This document shows, piece by piece, positions 28,801-36,617 of a stretch of DNA of 64,000 nucleotides. A model generated the notes under the pieces. The model ran no database searches and had not been told where the DNA came from. It worked only from the letters and a program-made list of their open reading frames with translations. The DNA is from Paenibacillus_S vulneris (lineage in GTDB: Bacteria; Bacillota; Bacilli; Paenibacillales; NBRC-103111). The position numbers and the translations under genes are program-made. Each line of letters begins with the position of its first letter. Positions within the stretch are counted from its first letter, which is position 1. The DNA lies in assembly GCF_039543185.1 (NCBI RefSeq), contig NZ_BAABJG010000021.1, positions 1 through 64,000 on the forward strand. The letters are read 5' to 3'.

Positions 28801-29797
28801 GAGCCGTTGGAGGAAGCAAGACATTTTGTACCGGGACATATGTCATCACCGACACCTCCGCCGAAGCAGTCTGGTTCCCATCTAAAGCGCGAGCCGTTAT
28901 CACCGAAGTCCCATTACTGACACCGCTTACAATTCCCCGGTCATCCACCGTCGCCACCGCCGGATTGCTTGAGGACCATTGAATCCGCTGGTCGGACGGA
29001 TCAGCCGGTGTCCAAACCAGAGAGGCAGCGGCGGAAATCGAGCTTCCCGAGGCAATAGACATACTGGCCGGGAGCGCGATGCCGGTTACCGGAACAAACT
29101 CGGATATCTTCACATCATCAATCACCATACTTCCTGCAGAGCCGTCAGCACCCGTCTGGGAAAATTTAATAGATGAAATTTTGTCCCACTGCGCGGGAAG
29201 AGCCGTGCCAAGAAGTACGGGCTGATCATTCAGGAACACATCCATCAAACGGTTTGTGTTGTCTACAAATGCCCGCAGCTTATACCACGTATCAGCCTTA
29301 TAGGTGCCGATATCCTTGGTGTAGGCCTTCATTTTCCCAGCCGTATCCACACTTAGAGGCGTAACATAAATACCGCTGGAGCTTCTCAGCTCAAACACAC
29401 TTCGTGGGTGTGCTGTGTCGGAAAACATAGCGCCTGACTCCAGAACAACCTTTCCGCCTATGGGAGTAGAAAGTGTTCTTGCCGTATTGACGACCTTCCC
29501 GGGGGTTGTTGCAACAAGTCTCAAGCTTCGATCTGCACGGGTGTAAACTATCTCCCCTACCGCATAATCGCCTGTTGTGACATTTGCATTGTACAGTCCC
29601 CAGTTGCCTCCGGTTTCCGCTGTCGGTCCTGACGTAGATGGCGTTGCAGGATACGTATCAAAAGTGGCTTTGACGTAAACGATACCTGCTGCCTTCACCT
29701 CCGTGTACCCTGCCCAAACAGAAAAGGTCGAGATGATAAGAGTGAAAACCAACAATCTGGATACAGAAGATGTAACGCCCTTCCATTGCTTCAACAT
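22871..29797 (-). CDS. S-layer-anchored polysaccharide lyase family 8 enzyme
   Basis: A 2308-residue cell-surface enzyme. After a signal peptide (cleavage near V-K-A-A) come a concanavalin-like domain (about 40-235) and three BIG2 Ig-like domains (about 236-485). The PL8 catalytic region spans about 500-1240. Residues N667, H717, Y726, R780 and R784 have the same relative spacing as the catalytic Asn, His, Tyr and Arg residues of hyaluronate and chondroitin AC lyases. Two more concanavalin-like domains, a BIG2 domain, a Gly/Ser/Asp linker (about 1736-1885), a domain I do not recognise and three SLH motifs (about 2130-2308) follow. The SLH motifs bind pyruvylated wall polymer and fix the enzyme to the cell. 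PL8 enzymes cleave hyaluronan, chondroitin, xanthan or related uronic-acid polymers; the substrate cannot be chosen by eye. Confidence 0.9.
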   Translation of the reverse strand: MLKQWKGVTSSVSRLLVFTLIISTFSVWAGYTEVKAAGIVYVKATFDTYPATPSTSGPTAETGGNWGLYNANVTTGDYAVGEIVYTRADRSLRLVATTPGKVVNTARTLSTPIGGKVVLESGAMFSDTAHPRSVFELRSSSGIYVTPLSVDTAGKMKAYTKDIGTYKADTWYKLRAFVDNTNRLMDVFLNDQPVLLGTALPAQWDKISSIKFSQTGADGSAGSMVIDDVKISEFVPVTGIALPASMSIASGSSISAAASLVWTPADPSDQRIQWSSSNPAVATVDDRGIVSGVSNGTSVITARALDGNQTASAEVSVMTYVPVQNVLLPPTAQAAVGSKLPLQAVIEPTDASDPRLEWSSDKPEVAAVDASGVVTGVSTGQAVITARAVDGGKTASTLVTVSIASVPVQSIALPSNIAMDVQDEITLRPRFTPSDATNRNVTWSSSLPDVASVDGAGRIQSWKPGTATVTVTSQDGGKTAASFITVQQRDPNEGDEYDRMRLKWKKSLDGGASFDRNDPDIAAIINSTNSNASKYWSTLHTNSDRALLWDDIPSSADTSDFVTSNYARLKTMALAYSMKGGALYHHYGLRDDIIEAMEFLYRDQYNEAGNPYGNWWNWQIGVPLKLADLMVLLYDDLTKDQIERYVRTMDHYIGDISLPTFTQTGANRTDILTAELLMGIVQKDPVRLGNVREQMSPLFPYVTAGDGFYEDGSFVQHSTVAYTGSYGEVLIRGVGNLLFMLQGTTWSVTDPQVSNVYRWVQDTFAPVIYNGQVMDMVRGRAIARENNTGNTAAGGIIGAMARLAQFAPQQDAETIKSLIKHYLLANPTYNYYKQITDIETMQTVQQWMADPSIAAQGDAIAHFELNAMARSVHRGQDYAFGVSKSSKRIQTYELTNGENGKGWYTGDGMTYLYNGDSSQYMGDFWPTVNWYRLPGTTVDTRERTVPHYQYGDGEGTPTNAWAGGVTLGEYGSSGMNLRQMGTSLTANKSWFMFDKEIVALGSGISSSDNRPIETTIEQRKLNGAGDNDFIVDGDRMPSALGWSAVKDGVHWAHLSGNVPGSDIGYVFPETANLNMLREQRTGTWKDINDNPSISTDPRTNRFMTMWLNHGSNPYNETYSYILLPNRSAAETGAYSANPSVTILENSPDAQAVYEKSLQITGVHFWKDALKKVDFITSSRQASVMARELAGSNRLELAVSDPTLENTGAIDLELDRSAAGVLSSDPQVFVTQLAPTIKLTVNTGGTLGKSLNVVFDTDPLKPRPDPEAPIQEPVNLPAPLPDSEPITHVYDVFDDQIQGNQPLEWSISADRNTSAALVPLSNTDGLALRLMDRNGTGTVTAKRPFLRQTGKVDIEWSFASTSAGATQTFELMDGGTPVITLKAGDKLSRIDASGASIPLTDVPANQWSMLKLRIDPAANTYDLYLNGKLGAWRAEFSRPGSGIDSLQIQTGVQDASSVLYIDNVIMYKFGAVSLVNETFNDAVTGTKPAGWTIADKAATAEVSVQAMPSAVNKSLLLNDNDAKFLDSALKTFAPQSGKLGVEWRFYEKNTGKFSAFELMSGSTSIAKLSSNGTLKLTGPGNVTTDLVKVPVLNWHTVKLDVDVSRQLFQVYLDGRQAAVDAPFWNQGGPIDGIRFSTSYGAVDAPVYIDDVKVYTFVSMAERVTVTPETMSLKVGETASLFASVAPTGAVNGALVYETSSTQSVTVDVYGHVTAIAPGAATITVRTADGTERAFSEVTVAAEPGGGGGDGGTGGSGSGSDGGTGGGGGDGGTGGSGGDGGTGGSGSGGGTGGSGSDGGTGGSGSGGGTGGSGSDGGTGGVGSAGGTGGSGSDGGSGGGGSGGGTGGSGSGGGSGGSGSDGGTGVGGSDGGAGGGGSAGGTGGSGASTTTSAALEALDRLMRTGGTDSQLMQAADAILQDAFTFKLPAVRASDRFTATLSAEELEAKLRAADTLRDAVLQRLSSKGLSVASPIVTLRVQSAADDLPVALSVPASLFVSPDRTVLTQMNGVAIHWAPDALPLIDADMLQLEVSKDSQGSYPKFSLKLQAIPKGGEAQPVRQFLKPLAIQLPYKADPNVDTDLLTVFYMDDAGWKENKAGRYDAITSSMHFSTNHFSTYAIMPNPVTFQDVPASHWASKAVSTLAAKGILEGSGMSRFRPDDPMTRAEFVKLLASLVKGGSTKPESNDYSLPFKDVDADAWEYGWVQLAYKAGWIEGVSADRFAPAMMMHRQDAAVLIAKALYPGERPAASSLNRLNDFEDGASVSDYAREAMAVLLQHHLLAVDDQQRLNPAGQLTRAEAAELMYRLFFNQ
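24145..24590 (-). repeat. Gly/Ser/Thr/Asp-rich repeat linker coding region
   Basis: About 150 codons built from units such as G-G-S-G-S-D-G-G-T-G, with a near-periodic 15- or 30-base DNA pattern. It encodes a flexible linker between the lyase part and the C-terminal anchor. The pattern also creates long proline- or alanine-rich open frames in other readings, which are not genes. Confidence 0.9.
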
Positions 29798-29837
29798 GCT
29801 TTACCCTCCTTCATTATGAGTTTGAAGCATCCAATTA

Positions 29838-29851
29838 TGTATGCGCTATCA
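29838..29851 (+). promoter_or_regulatory. Cre-like box before PL8 gene
   Basis: TGTATGCGCTATCA matches TGWNANCGNTNWCA except at position five (T for A). It lies 41 bases before the PL8 start codon. Confidence 0.35.
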
Positions 29852-29882
29852 AATCCTTTCAAAAAATAAGTATGTATAGGGA

Positions 29883-29920
29883 AAATAACCTGCACGCCCG
29901 AAGACGTGATCAGGTTATTT
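29883..29920 (-). terminator. Terminator after sugar ABC-sulfatase operon
   Basis: AAATAACCTG and CAGGTTATTT form a perfect ten-base stem. On the minus strand the tail is T-rich (TTATTTTC). It lies 40 bases after the sulfatase stop codon. Confidence 0.7.
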
Positions 29921-29959
29921 CTGCTGGCTTCTGCCTCGCAGCCACACTTACTTGAACAG

Positions 29960-31390
29960 CTATAATTCAAAAGGATCGTCCATCCTTAGGAGCCAGGCTT
30001 GAAGCTCCGCGTTCAACTGCTGTGCCACAGGCTGCTGGGATGCTTTTTGCAATGGCAGCGGGTTCAGCTGATAAGGGTCCTCCTTCAGATCATACAGCAG
30101 CCTCAAGCAAAAATTCGGATCTACCGCGGAGTACCCCCGATGCACGACGTATGTGTATTGCAGGGTCCGTACCGCTCTCCACCCGTATCGTTTATTATCC
30201 AGCCCCTGGGCGGCGAACTGCTCCATCACATCTTTGCGGCCTGGAAAGGCACACAGGAAAGCGGGATTGTTCGGAGCGGGCTCCAGTCCGAGCAAGGCGC
30301 GAGAATAGTCACTGCCTTCTACCGTTGTTGGAACCTCCAGTCCCGCAAGCCCCAGCAGCGTCGGCATAATATCTACGCTATTGAACAGCAAATCCGTTCT
30401 TCCTGCTTGTATCTTCTCCGGCCATTTCATAAGGCAGGGAATGCCGATCGATTCCTCATGCCACGAATGCTTGGCCATTAATCCGTGTGCTCCCATCAGC
30501 TCGCCGTGATCCGAAGACAGCACGATCAATGTATTTTGCTCCAGACCAAGCTCCTTTAACTCGTGCACGATCCTTCCGAACTGTTCGTCGATTCCCGTAA
30601 CGGCCGCACAGTAATCCCTCATATACCGCTCCAGATTGTCCATCCCGTCCTCGATGGGTTCACCTGTATGGGCGGCTAGCCCCTCTGCTTTCACATTGGG
30701 ACGCCACTTCAACGAAACGTCCTTATACCGCTCTTTATACTTTTCCGGCACTTGATCAAAAGGACTATGCGGAGGATTCCACGACAAGAACAATGCGAAT
30801 GGAGATTTTTGACCGCTTTGCCCACGCAAATAGCTTATCGCCATATCGGTTTCGTGCTCGACGGACCATTGGTTGACCTGAATCATCTCCGGCGTGTCCT
30901 TCCAATAATGGGGCGTCAAATGCTCGTCATAAGTTCCATAGGAATACCAGTAATCGAAGCCGTGTCTTTTGGGACCCGGAGGTGTGTAAGCATCCCAGCC
31001 AGCAGCGCCGGAGACAGGATGCTCTGTCACATTTTGCTCCGGCAGGTCCAGATGCCACTTACCGATATAACCGGTACGGTACCCGCCATGCTTGAGAACA
31101 TCTCCGATTCCTATCGCATCCTCACGAAGCGCAATATCGGCGCCAAGCTTGCAGTTCGTATACACCCCGTTCGTCTGCGGGTACGTTCCCGTCATTAAAG
31201 CCGCCCGATGCGGCGAGCACAGAGGCGTACAGCTAACGGCATGATCGAAGACCAGACTGTCTTTGGCGAAAGCATCGATATTCGGCGTCCACACCACGTC
31301 CTCCTGCCGAAAGCCGGCAGCCTGCCTGCGCCATTGATCGGCGAAAATGTAGACGATATTCGGCCTGTTTCTCTTTTGCGCGTCACTCAT
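29960..31390 (-). CDS. Sulfatase (S1 family, formylglycine type), cytoplasmic
   Basis: A 476-residue type I sulfatase. NIVYIFADQW supplies metal ligands, and CSPHR (Cys 58, then ALMTG) is the C-x-P-x-R signature whose Cys is oxidised to formylglycine. IVLSSDHGELMGAHG near the middle is the second metal motif. There is no signal peptide, so it would remove sulfate from oligosaccharides after import. It is the last gene of the receptor-permease-permease unit, starting about 10 bases after the permease stop. A GTG one codon earlier could also be the start. No sulfatase-maturating enzyme gene is in this window, so one must be encoded elsewhere if the enzyme is active. Confidence 0.9.
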   Translation of the reverse strand: MSDAQKRNRPNIVYIFADQWRRQAAGFRQEDVVWTPNIDAFAKDSLVFDHAVSCTPLCSPHRAALMTGTYPQTNGVYTNCKLGADIALREDAIGIGDVLKHGGYRTGYIGKWHLDLPEQNVTEHPVSGAAGWDAYTPPGPKRHGFDYWYSYGTYDEHLTPHYWKDTPEMIQVNQWSVEHETDMAISYLRGQSGQKSPFALFLSWNPPHSPFDQVPEKYKERYKDVSLKWRPNVKAEGLAAHTGEPIEDGMDNLERYMRDYCAAVTGIDEQFGRIVHELKELGLEQNTLIVLSSDHGELMGAHGLMAKHSWHEESIGIPCLMKWPEKIQAGRTDLLFNSVDIMPTLLGLAGLEVPTTVEGSDYSRALLGLEPAPNNPAFLCAFPGRKDVMEQFAAQGLDNKRYGWRAVRTLQYTYVVHRGYSAVDPNFCLRLLYDLKEDPYQLNPLPLQKASQQPVAQQLNAELQAWLLRMDDPFEL

Positions 31391-31399
31391 CACAGCCTA

Positions 31400-32278
31400 T
31401 CACCCTTTCACGGCTCCGGCGGAAATGCCTTCCACGAAATGATCCTGCGCCATAAAGTAAATGATGATGGTCGGAATAATGGCACATACGGCGGCAGCCA
31501 TCAGAGGCGCGTATTCCGTCGCATGCTCTGTCTGGAAGTGCTGCATCCCGAGCTGCAGTGTAAATAACTTATCGTCGTTCAAATAAATGAGCGGCCCGAG
31601 AAAGTCGTTCCACGAATGCATGAAGGTAAAGATCGTAAGGCTTGCGATAGCAGGACGTGTCAAAGGCATAATGATTCGGGCAAAAATACCGAACTCGCTC
31701 AACCCGTCGATACGAGCCGCTTCCGACAGCTCCTCGGGAATCGACATATAAAACTGCCGGAATAAGAAGACGCCGAACGGACTGAAGGCTCCAAGCAAAA
31801 TAAGCGCCCAATGCGAGTTTAACAGCCCGAAATGCTTCATCAGCAAAAACTGCGGAATCATCATCACCTGGAACGGTATCATCATCGTCGTGATGTATAA
31901 GAAGAACAATTTGTCCCGCTCCGGGAACCTTACCTTAGCAAAGGCATAAGCGGCCATGGAGCAGGTGATGATCTGCAGCAGCGTCGTGCTGACGGCAATT
32001 TTGATCGTGTTCAAATAGTAAGTGAAAAACGGAAGATCCTGCCATACCTTCGAATAGTTCGAGAAGTAGAACGTACTCGGTATCCACTGGATCGGAAACC
32101 CGAACACCTCTGCCTCCGATTTGAAAGATGCCGATATCATCCACAAGAACGGCAAAATCATCGAGCCTGCGACGGCTATCAGCACGATATAAAGCAATCC
32201 TTTACTCACCCACGCTCCGGACGAGCGGGACAGCTTCAAGGAATGCGGTTGTTTGGAAGTTTGTGCGACTGAGTTCAT
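31400..32278 (-). CDS. Carbohydrate ABC transporter permease (MalG/LacG-like)
   Basis: A 292-residue CUT1-type permease with six membrane segments. The EAA loop EELSEAARIDGLSEFGIFARI contacts the ATPase. It forms a heterodimer with the upstream MalF-like permease and receives sugar from the lipoprotein encoded two genes earlier. No ATPase gene is present, which is usual in this group because one shared MsmX-like ATPase serves many CUT1 systems. Confidence 0.93.
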   Translation of the reverse strand: MNSVAQTSKQPHSLKLSRSSGAWVSKGLLYIVLIAVAGSMILPFLWMISASFKSEAEVFGFPIQWIPSTFYFSNYSKVWQDLPFFTYYLNTIKIAVSTTLLQIITCSMAAYAFAKVRFPERDKLFFLYITTMMIPFQVMMIPQFLLMKHFGLLNSHWALILLGAFSPFGVFLFRQFYMSIPEELSEAARIDGLSEFGIFARIIMPLTRPAIASLTIFTFMHSWNDFLGPLIYLNDDKLFTLQLGMQHFQTEHATEYAPLMAAAVCAIIPTIIIYFMAQDHFVEGISAGAVKG

Positions 32279-32302
32279 TCTCTTGTCATCCCCGTTCGTC
32301 GG

Positions 32303-33190
32303 TTAGTAGTTGACCCATTTTTTCTGGCCGCGGAATTGAATAATGGTAATAAGGACAATGATGGCGAACATCACGTAAGCCATGGCCGATGCATAGCCGT
32401 ATTCATATCTTTGGAAGGCCGTATAGTAAATATCGTACACGAGCACGTGCGTCGAGCGCCCCGGCCCTCCCTTGGTCAGCAGGAAGATCAGATCGAATAC
32501 TTTAAACGAATTGATGATGCCCATAATAATTGTGAAAAAAATGACCGGCGACAGCATCGGAATCGTAATTTTGATGAGCTGTGACAGCTTGCCCGCCCCA
32601 TCGATCTCCGCCGCCTCGTACAAGTCCTTCGGAATCCCTTGAAGACCCGCAAGATACAGCACCATGTAATAGCCGACATTTTGCCAGATCGTGACTATAA
32701 TGACCGAGAACAGCGCCCATTGGGTGGAAGCCAGCCATCCCGGGGGATTCTCGATACCCACACTTCGCAAAATTCCGTTGATGGGCCCCATCGTCGGGTT
32801 GAACAGCAGCTGCCATACGACCGCAACGGCAATGGTCGCTGTAATGTGAGGAAGAAATATCGCAGTGCGGAATATTTTGAGTCCTTTGATCCCTTTATTC
32901 AAGGCTACGGCAGCCAATATAGCCAGCAGCAGCGTCAGCGGAACCGATACGACCATCATCACGATACTGTTCAAAAGCGAAATGCGGAACGATTCGTCGC
33001 CGATCAGTCTTTTATAATTATCAAGGCCTGCGAAGGTAATATCTCCGAAGCCGTTCCAATCGGTGAAGCTCATTACGAATGATGCCATAACCGGAAAGCA
33101 GATGAACGTCAGGAAGCCGAGGATATTAGGGAGCAAAAAAGCATACCCTACCAGCCGATTTCTTCTTGTTAGCGCTCTGGATGCCTGCAT
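32303..33190 (-). CDS. Carbohydrate ABC transporter permease (MalF/LacF-like)
   Basis: A 295-residue CUT1 permease with six membrane segments and the EAA motif YEAAEIDGAGKLSQLIKITIP. I chose the ATG at 33190, which has an AGGAGGGAG site, over an open frame reaching 33298. The N-terminal ALTRRNRLVGYAFLLPNILG is typical of the family. It is the second gene of the unit receptor, MalF-like, MalG-like, sulfatase. Confidence 0.93.
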   Translation of the reverse strand: MQASRALTRRNRLVGYAFLLPNILGFLTFICFPVMASFVMSFTDWNGFGDITFAGLDNYKRLIGDESFRISLLNSIVMMVVSVPLTLLLAILAAVALNKGIKGLKIFRTAIFLPHITATIAVAVVWQLLFNPTMGPINGILRSVGIENPPGWLASTQWALFSVIIVTIWQNVGYYMVLYLAGLQGIPKDLYEAAEIDGAGKLSQLIKITIPMLSPVIFFTIIMGIINSFKVFDLIFLLTKGGPGRSTHVLVYDIYYTAFQRYEYGYASAMAYVMFAIIVLITIIQFRGQKKWVNY

Positions 33191-33422
33191 GCGGTCCAAC
33201 TCCCTCCTGTTGTTGGTGTTCCCATTAGTCTTTGATAAAGTGCAGCTGTCCGTGGGGAAAATGCCTTCAGCCGGCTCAAACATCTTGTTTATCGTCAATT
33301 GGAATTTCTTTTATGGTGTTGACGATAAGCCAAAACTCGCGCTGAAAGCATCTTTCCCCACTAACTATGCTGATTCCACTTTATCAAGTACAAAATGGGA
33401 ACACCTTTCTTTTTCTACTAAA

Positions 33423-34742
33423 TTATTTTTTGCCTGCTTTAAAATCCTTGGCGTATTTATCCGCCCATTCCTTCTGAACGCGCTCGCCGATTTTTTGAAT
33501 CGCCTGATCGACCGTTTGGCCGCCGGACAGCGCCAGCTCGCCTTCCTGCAGATAGATGTTGCCGACGACGATATTTTTCACACCTGGGAGCAGAGGATAC
33601 TCCGGATACTCTTTTTGTTCCACGAAGTAGTGAATGTTCTTCGGTTTCATGCTGCCGTCGCCTACATACGCTTTGCGGATTTCATCGTTCGTGAAGCCGG
33701 TCAGGAAGCCTTTGGATGCGAATACCTTCGCACCTTTGGCGCCCGTCAAATATTGCAGCAGCTTGAATGCGGCTTCCTTATTCTTCGAATCCTTGTTGAT
33801 CATAATGGATACCGGAGTCGCCAGGCTTGTATTCGCGGCTACGCCCGGCGGATGCGGGATCGGTACAACATCCCAGTCAAAGCTGATTTTCTTATCCGTT
33901 TCCGCTTGGCGAAGCTGCGCTACGTGCCAATCACCGATGAGGTTCATCGCAACATTGCCCTTTTGGAACGCGGAATTGTAATGCGCGGAGGTCGTCACCT
34001 GCTCGGACCATGGCATGATGGAGCCGTCCTTCTCCATATCCTTGCGGAATTGGAGCGCTTTTTTAAACGGCGTCAGATCCTTATCAATGATGGAGGCTCC
34101 CGTCTGAACGGCCTGCATATACCAGGTCTGCGCCCATTGCTGCAAGTATGCGCCGTAAATTTTGTTCGCGCCCTCGCCTTTCGTCATTTTCTTCGCCAGT
34201 TCCCGGAACTCGTCCCATGTCATATCGGCCTTCGGATAAGGCACGTTCGCCTGGTCGAACAACGTTTTATTGTAATACAGCATGTAATTCGATTTGCGGT
34301 ATGGCAAGCCGTACATTTTGTCATTTACCTTCATCCCGTCGTACAGCGGACCGAAGCCGGAAACATCCACATTATTCTTCTTGATGTAATCGTCCAACGG
34401 CTCCAAAATGCCCGTATCCAGAAACACGTCCATATTGCCGCCGAACAAATCGATCTTTTCGCCGCCGGATAGTTGCAGACGCAGTTTTTCATAATATTGC
34501 GCTTGAGGAATCGTCTCGAATTGGACGTTAATATTCGGGTTTTCCTTCTTGAATTCTTCATAGGCCAGCTTGGTCGTTTCCAGATCGTCAGGCAGAATGG
34601 TCATGCGAAGATTAACCGTTTGCGAATCGGTGGAAGCTCCGTTATTCGCTGCTTTATTCTCGGCCGATTTATCCCCGCAGCCAGCTGCAACGCCTACTAA
34701 TAAGGTTCCCGCTAAGGCGACACCTATCACTTTTTTCCCCAC
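33423..34742 (-). CDS. Sugar ABC transporter substrate-binding lipoprotein
   Basis: An extracellular CUT1-type receptor. With GTG at 34742 the N terminus is a lipoprotein signal peptide, GKKVIGVALAG then the lipobox LVGVAAGC; this gives 439 residues. The frame is open back to a TTG at 34862, which has a better GGATGG site but puts 65 residues before the lipid Cys, so the start is uncertain. The mature part has the two-lobed fold signatures YGLPYRKSNYMLYYNKTLFD and DMTWDEFRELAKKMT. It heads the unit with two permeases and a sulfatase and is divergent from a two-component system that probably controls it. Ligand is inferred to be an oligosaccharide from lyase action. Confidence 0.9.
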   Translation of the reverse strand: MGKKVIGVALAGTLLVGVAAGCGDKSAENKAANNGASTDSQTVNLRMTILPDDLETTKLAYEEFKKENPNINVQFETIPQAQYYEKLRLQLSGGEKIDLFGGNMDVFLDTGILEPLDDYIKKNNVDVSGFGPLYDGMKVNDKMYGLPYRKSNYMLYYNKTLFDQANVPYPKADMTWDEFRELAKKMTKGEGANKIYGAYLQQWAQTWYMQAVQTGASIIDKDLTPFKKALQFRKDMEKDGSIMPWSEQVTTSAHYNSAFQKGNVAMNLIGDWHVAQLRQAETDKKISFDWDVVPIPHPPGVAANTSLATPVSIMINKDSKNKEAAFKLLQYLTGAKGAKVFASKGFLTGFTNDEIRKAYVGDGSMKPKNIHYFVEQKEYPEYPLLPGVKNIVVGNIYLQEGELALSGGQTVDQAIQKIGERVQKEWADKYAKDFKAGKK

Positions 34743-34893
34743 ATAGGAAAGTTTACCTTCATGAATACCTGAACGTAATGAAGGAGCTTTCCTATTGGCG
34801 ATTAAACCTGCCATTGAACGCGGTCGCTCATCTTTGAAAGTCCTCGATATAGGTTTTTTCAATTTACATCCATCCCTTGTTTTGTTATCATAA

Positions 34894-34907
34894 TGATTAC
34901 GCTTTCG
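34894..34907 (+). promoter_or_regulatory. Weak cre-like box in receptor/kinase divergent region
   Basis: TGATTACGCTTTCG matches the cre consensus TGWNANCGNTNWCA with two mismatches. It sits between the receptor operon and the divergent sensor kinase gene. Listed only because stronger boxes precede other genes of the same locus. Confidence 0.2.
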
Positions 34908-35009
34908 TCGCTGTCTATAGTATAGGGGAACCCGAGCCGGTCGCAGAAGGTGAAAGTTTTATTCCCCCTCTATCATCCACCCGTATTCTGACATCTGGAG
35001 TCGTTCAAC

Positions 35010-36512
35010 ATGATCTATTTCACGCTGCTGTTTATCGTCTGTTCGATTCTTCTCACCTATCGTAAAATGAACAGCCTGTCCACCCGATTTATGTTCGGCA
35101 TCATCCTCGGATGGGTCATTTCATTCGTTTCCTTTACTTTGTATTTAAGTAAGTTTAACTATTATTACAATATCATTCATACGTTTTTTAACTTTAGCCC
35201 GGGCACGTGGAACTACCTTGTACTGACCAAGTTTAACGCCAACATGCTGATTCGCTTATTGAATGGCGGCATTATTTTATTCAACGGATCGCTTCTCTGC
35301 TTTGCCGTTTCCTTTACCCGTACGTCCCGAAAACGGACCAACGCCAACATTTATGCGGCTATCGCCTTGTTCTCCGTCATTTCCTTTGTATTTTACGATC
35401 CCGGTGTTCAAATATGGCTTCAGGATTTGGCCGTCGACCATGCCGCTGCGGAGGGGCTGTCATTAAGCACAGCGATTCATATCGGAGAATACGGCTTCCG
35501 TTATGCCGGGGATGCGCTTATTCTGATCGCCTTCTGGATGCTGCTCAATTATTATATGAATTATCCGAAGATCCGTTTTTTGAAAAACTACGCGCTGTAT
35601 CACATATTGAGCCTGATCCCCGTTGTCCTGATTCATTTCCTGCTATTTTCATGGGCTCCCAAGAACCTGGTCATAGCAACGTACCTGCAGGGATACTACA
35701 ATTACCTTCAGCCGCCAATCGGCTCCTATCCACTGACGCTGTATGTTTTTCCTTATGTGGTATTTGCGGCGCTGGCCTTTTTGCTGCTTATTGTGTTTAA
35801 ATACAATTCCATAGAGACGTATCACAAAAATCAAGACATTCAAATCAATAAAAGCATTGATACGGCTTCTCTGGGAGCAAGAGCCTTTACTCATGCATTG
35901 AAAAATCATCTGCTAGCCGTACGTTCCGAGGCGGAATATTTGAAGGAGAAGCACGCGGACGACGAGGATACTTCCTACAGCCTGGATTTGATGCTCAAAT
36001 CTTGCTCTGCAGCAATGGAAAGTATAAGCGATGCGGCCCACAAGCTTAAATCGATTGAGCTGAATCTGCAGCCATGCCGCCTCAATCTTCCTGTCAAGGA
36101 GGCGCTCTCCCTGGTCAAGCAGGGTCCCCATCAGGCGGATATCAAGTTTGTAGCGAGTGCCGAAATCCCTGCGGCTTATATCGATCAGCAGCACATGGCC
36201 GAGGCGATTTATAACATTATTGAAAACGCTCTAGAATCGATAGACGGTACACCGGATGGAGCGATCGTTATTCATCTGGGGCGGCAGGACAGCTGGGGAA
36301 TGATCTCCATAACCGACAATGGGCCGGGAATGCCGAAGGAGCATCTGGATAGGATCTTCTCCCCCTTCTTCTCGACCAAGCCGTCGATTCATAACTGGGG
36401 GATCGGCCTATCTTACTGTCACAAAATCGTTGCGGGGCATGACGGCAAGATCAGTGTCGACAGCAAGCTGGGGCAAGGAACCACATTTCGTATTTATTTA
36501 CCTGTTATTTAG
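35010..36512 (+). CDS. Membrane sensor histidine kinase
   Basis: A 500-residue sensor kinase. Residues 1-265 hold about seven membrane segments with no large outside domain. The dimerisation region has FTHALKNHL (His 295 with Asn 299, an H-x3-N phospho-acceptor motif as in DcuS/CitA-like kinases). The ATPase domain follows: N box with Asn 406, DNGPG (436-440), SPFFSTK (451-457) and GIGLSYC (464-470). It is followed by a response regulator gene 105 bases downstream. Divergence from the sugar receptor operon suggests control of it. Polysaccharide loci of this group more often use YesM/YesN-type systems, so this type is unusual. Confidence 0.92.
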   Translation: MIYFTLLFIVCSILLTYRKMNSLSTRFMFGIILGWVISFVSFTLYLSKFNYYYNIIHTFFNFSPGTWNYLVLTKFNANMLIRLLNGGIILFNGSLLCFAVSFTRTSRKRTNANIYAAIALFSVISFVFYDPGVQIWLQDLAVDHAAAEGLSLSTAIHIGEYGFRYAGDALILIAFWMLLNYYMNYPKIRFLKNYALYHILSLIPVVLIHFLLFSWAPKNLVIATYLQGYYNYLQPPIGSYPLTLYVFPYVVFAALAFLLLIVFKYNSIETYHKNQDIQINKSIDTASLGARAFTHALKNHLLAVRSEAEYLKEKHADDEDTSYSLDLMLKSCSAAMESISDAAHKLKSIELNLQPCRLNLPVKEALSLVKQGPHQADIKFVASAEIPAAYIDQQHMAEAIYNIIENALESIDGTPDGAIVIHLGRQDSWGMISITDNGPGMPKEHLDRIFSPFFSTKPSIHNWGIGLSYCHKIVAGHDGKISVDSKLGQGTTFRIYLPVI

Positions 36513-36617
36513 AATAAATCCAAGCCAGAAGCCGTTTATTCAAACATTTCGAGATAAGGCAGGGGAATAAAATATACCCCCATCCGACAACAGCCAGAAA
36601 AAGGGGAGGCGTCTTTC

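Noticed and set aside
33063..34472. 469-codon plus-strand open frame opposite the sugar receptor gene
   Set aside because: The minus-strand lipoprotein is well supported; the plus frame resembles no family and is rich in Arg and Leu as expected of an antisense reading.
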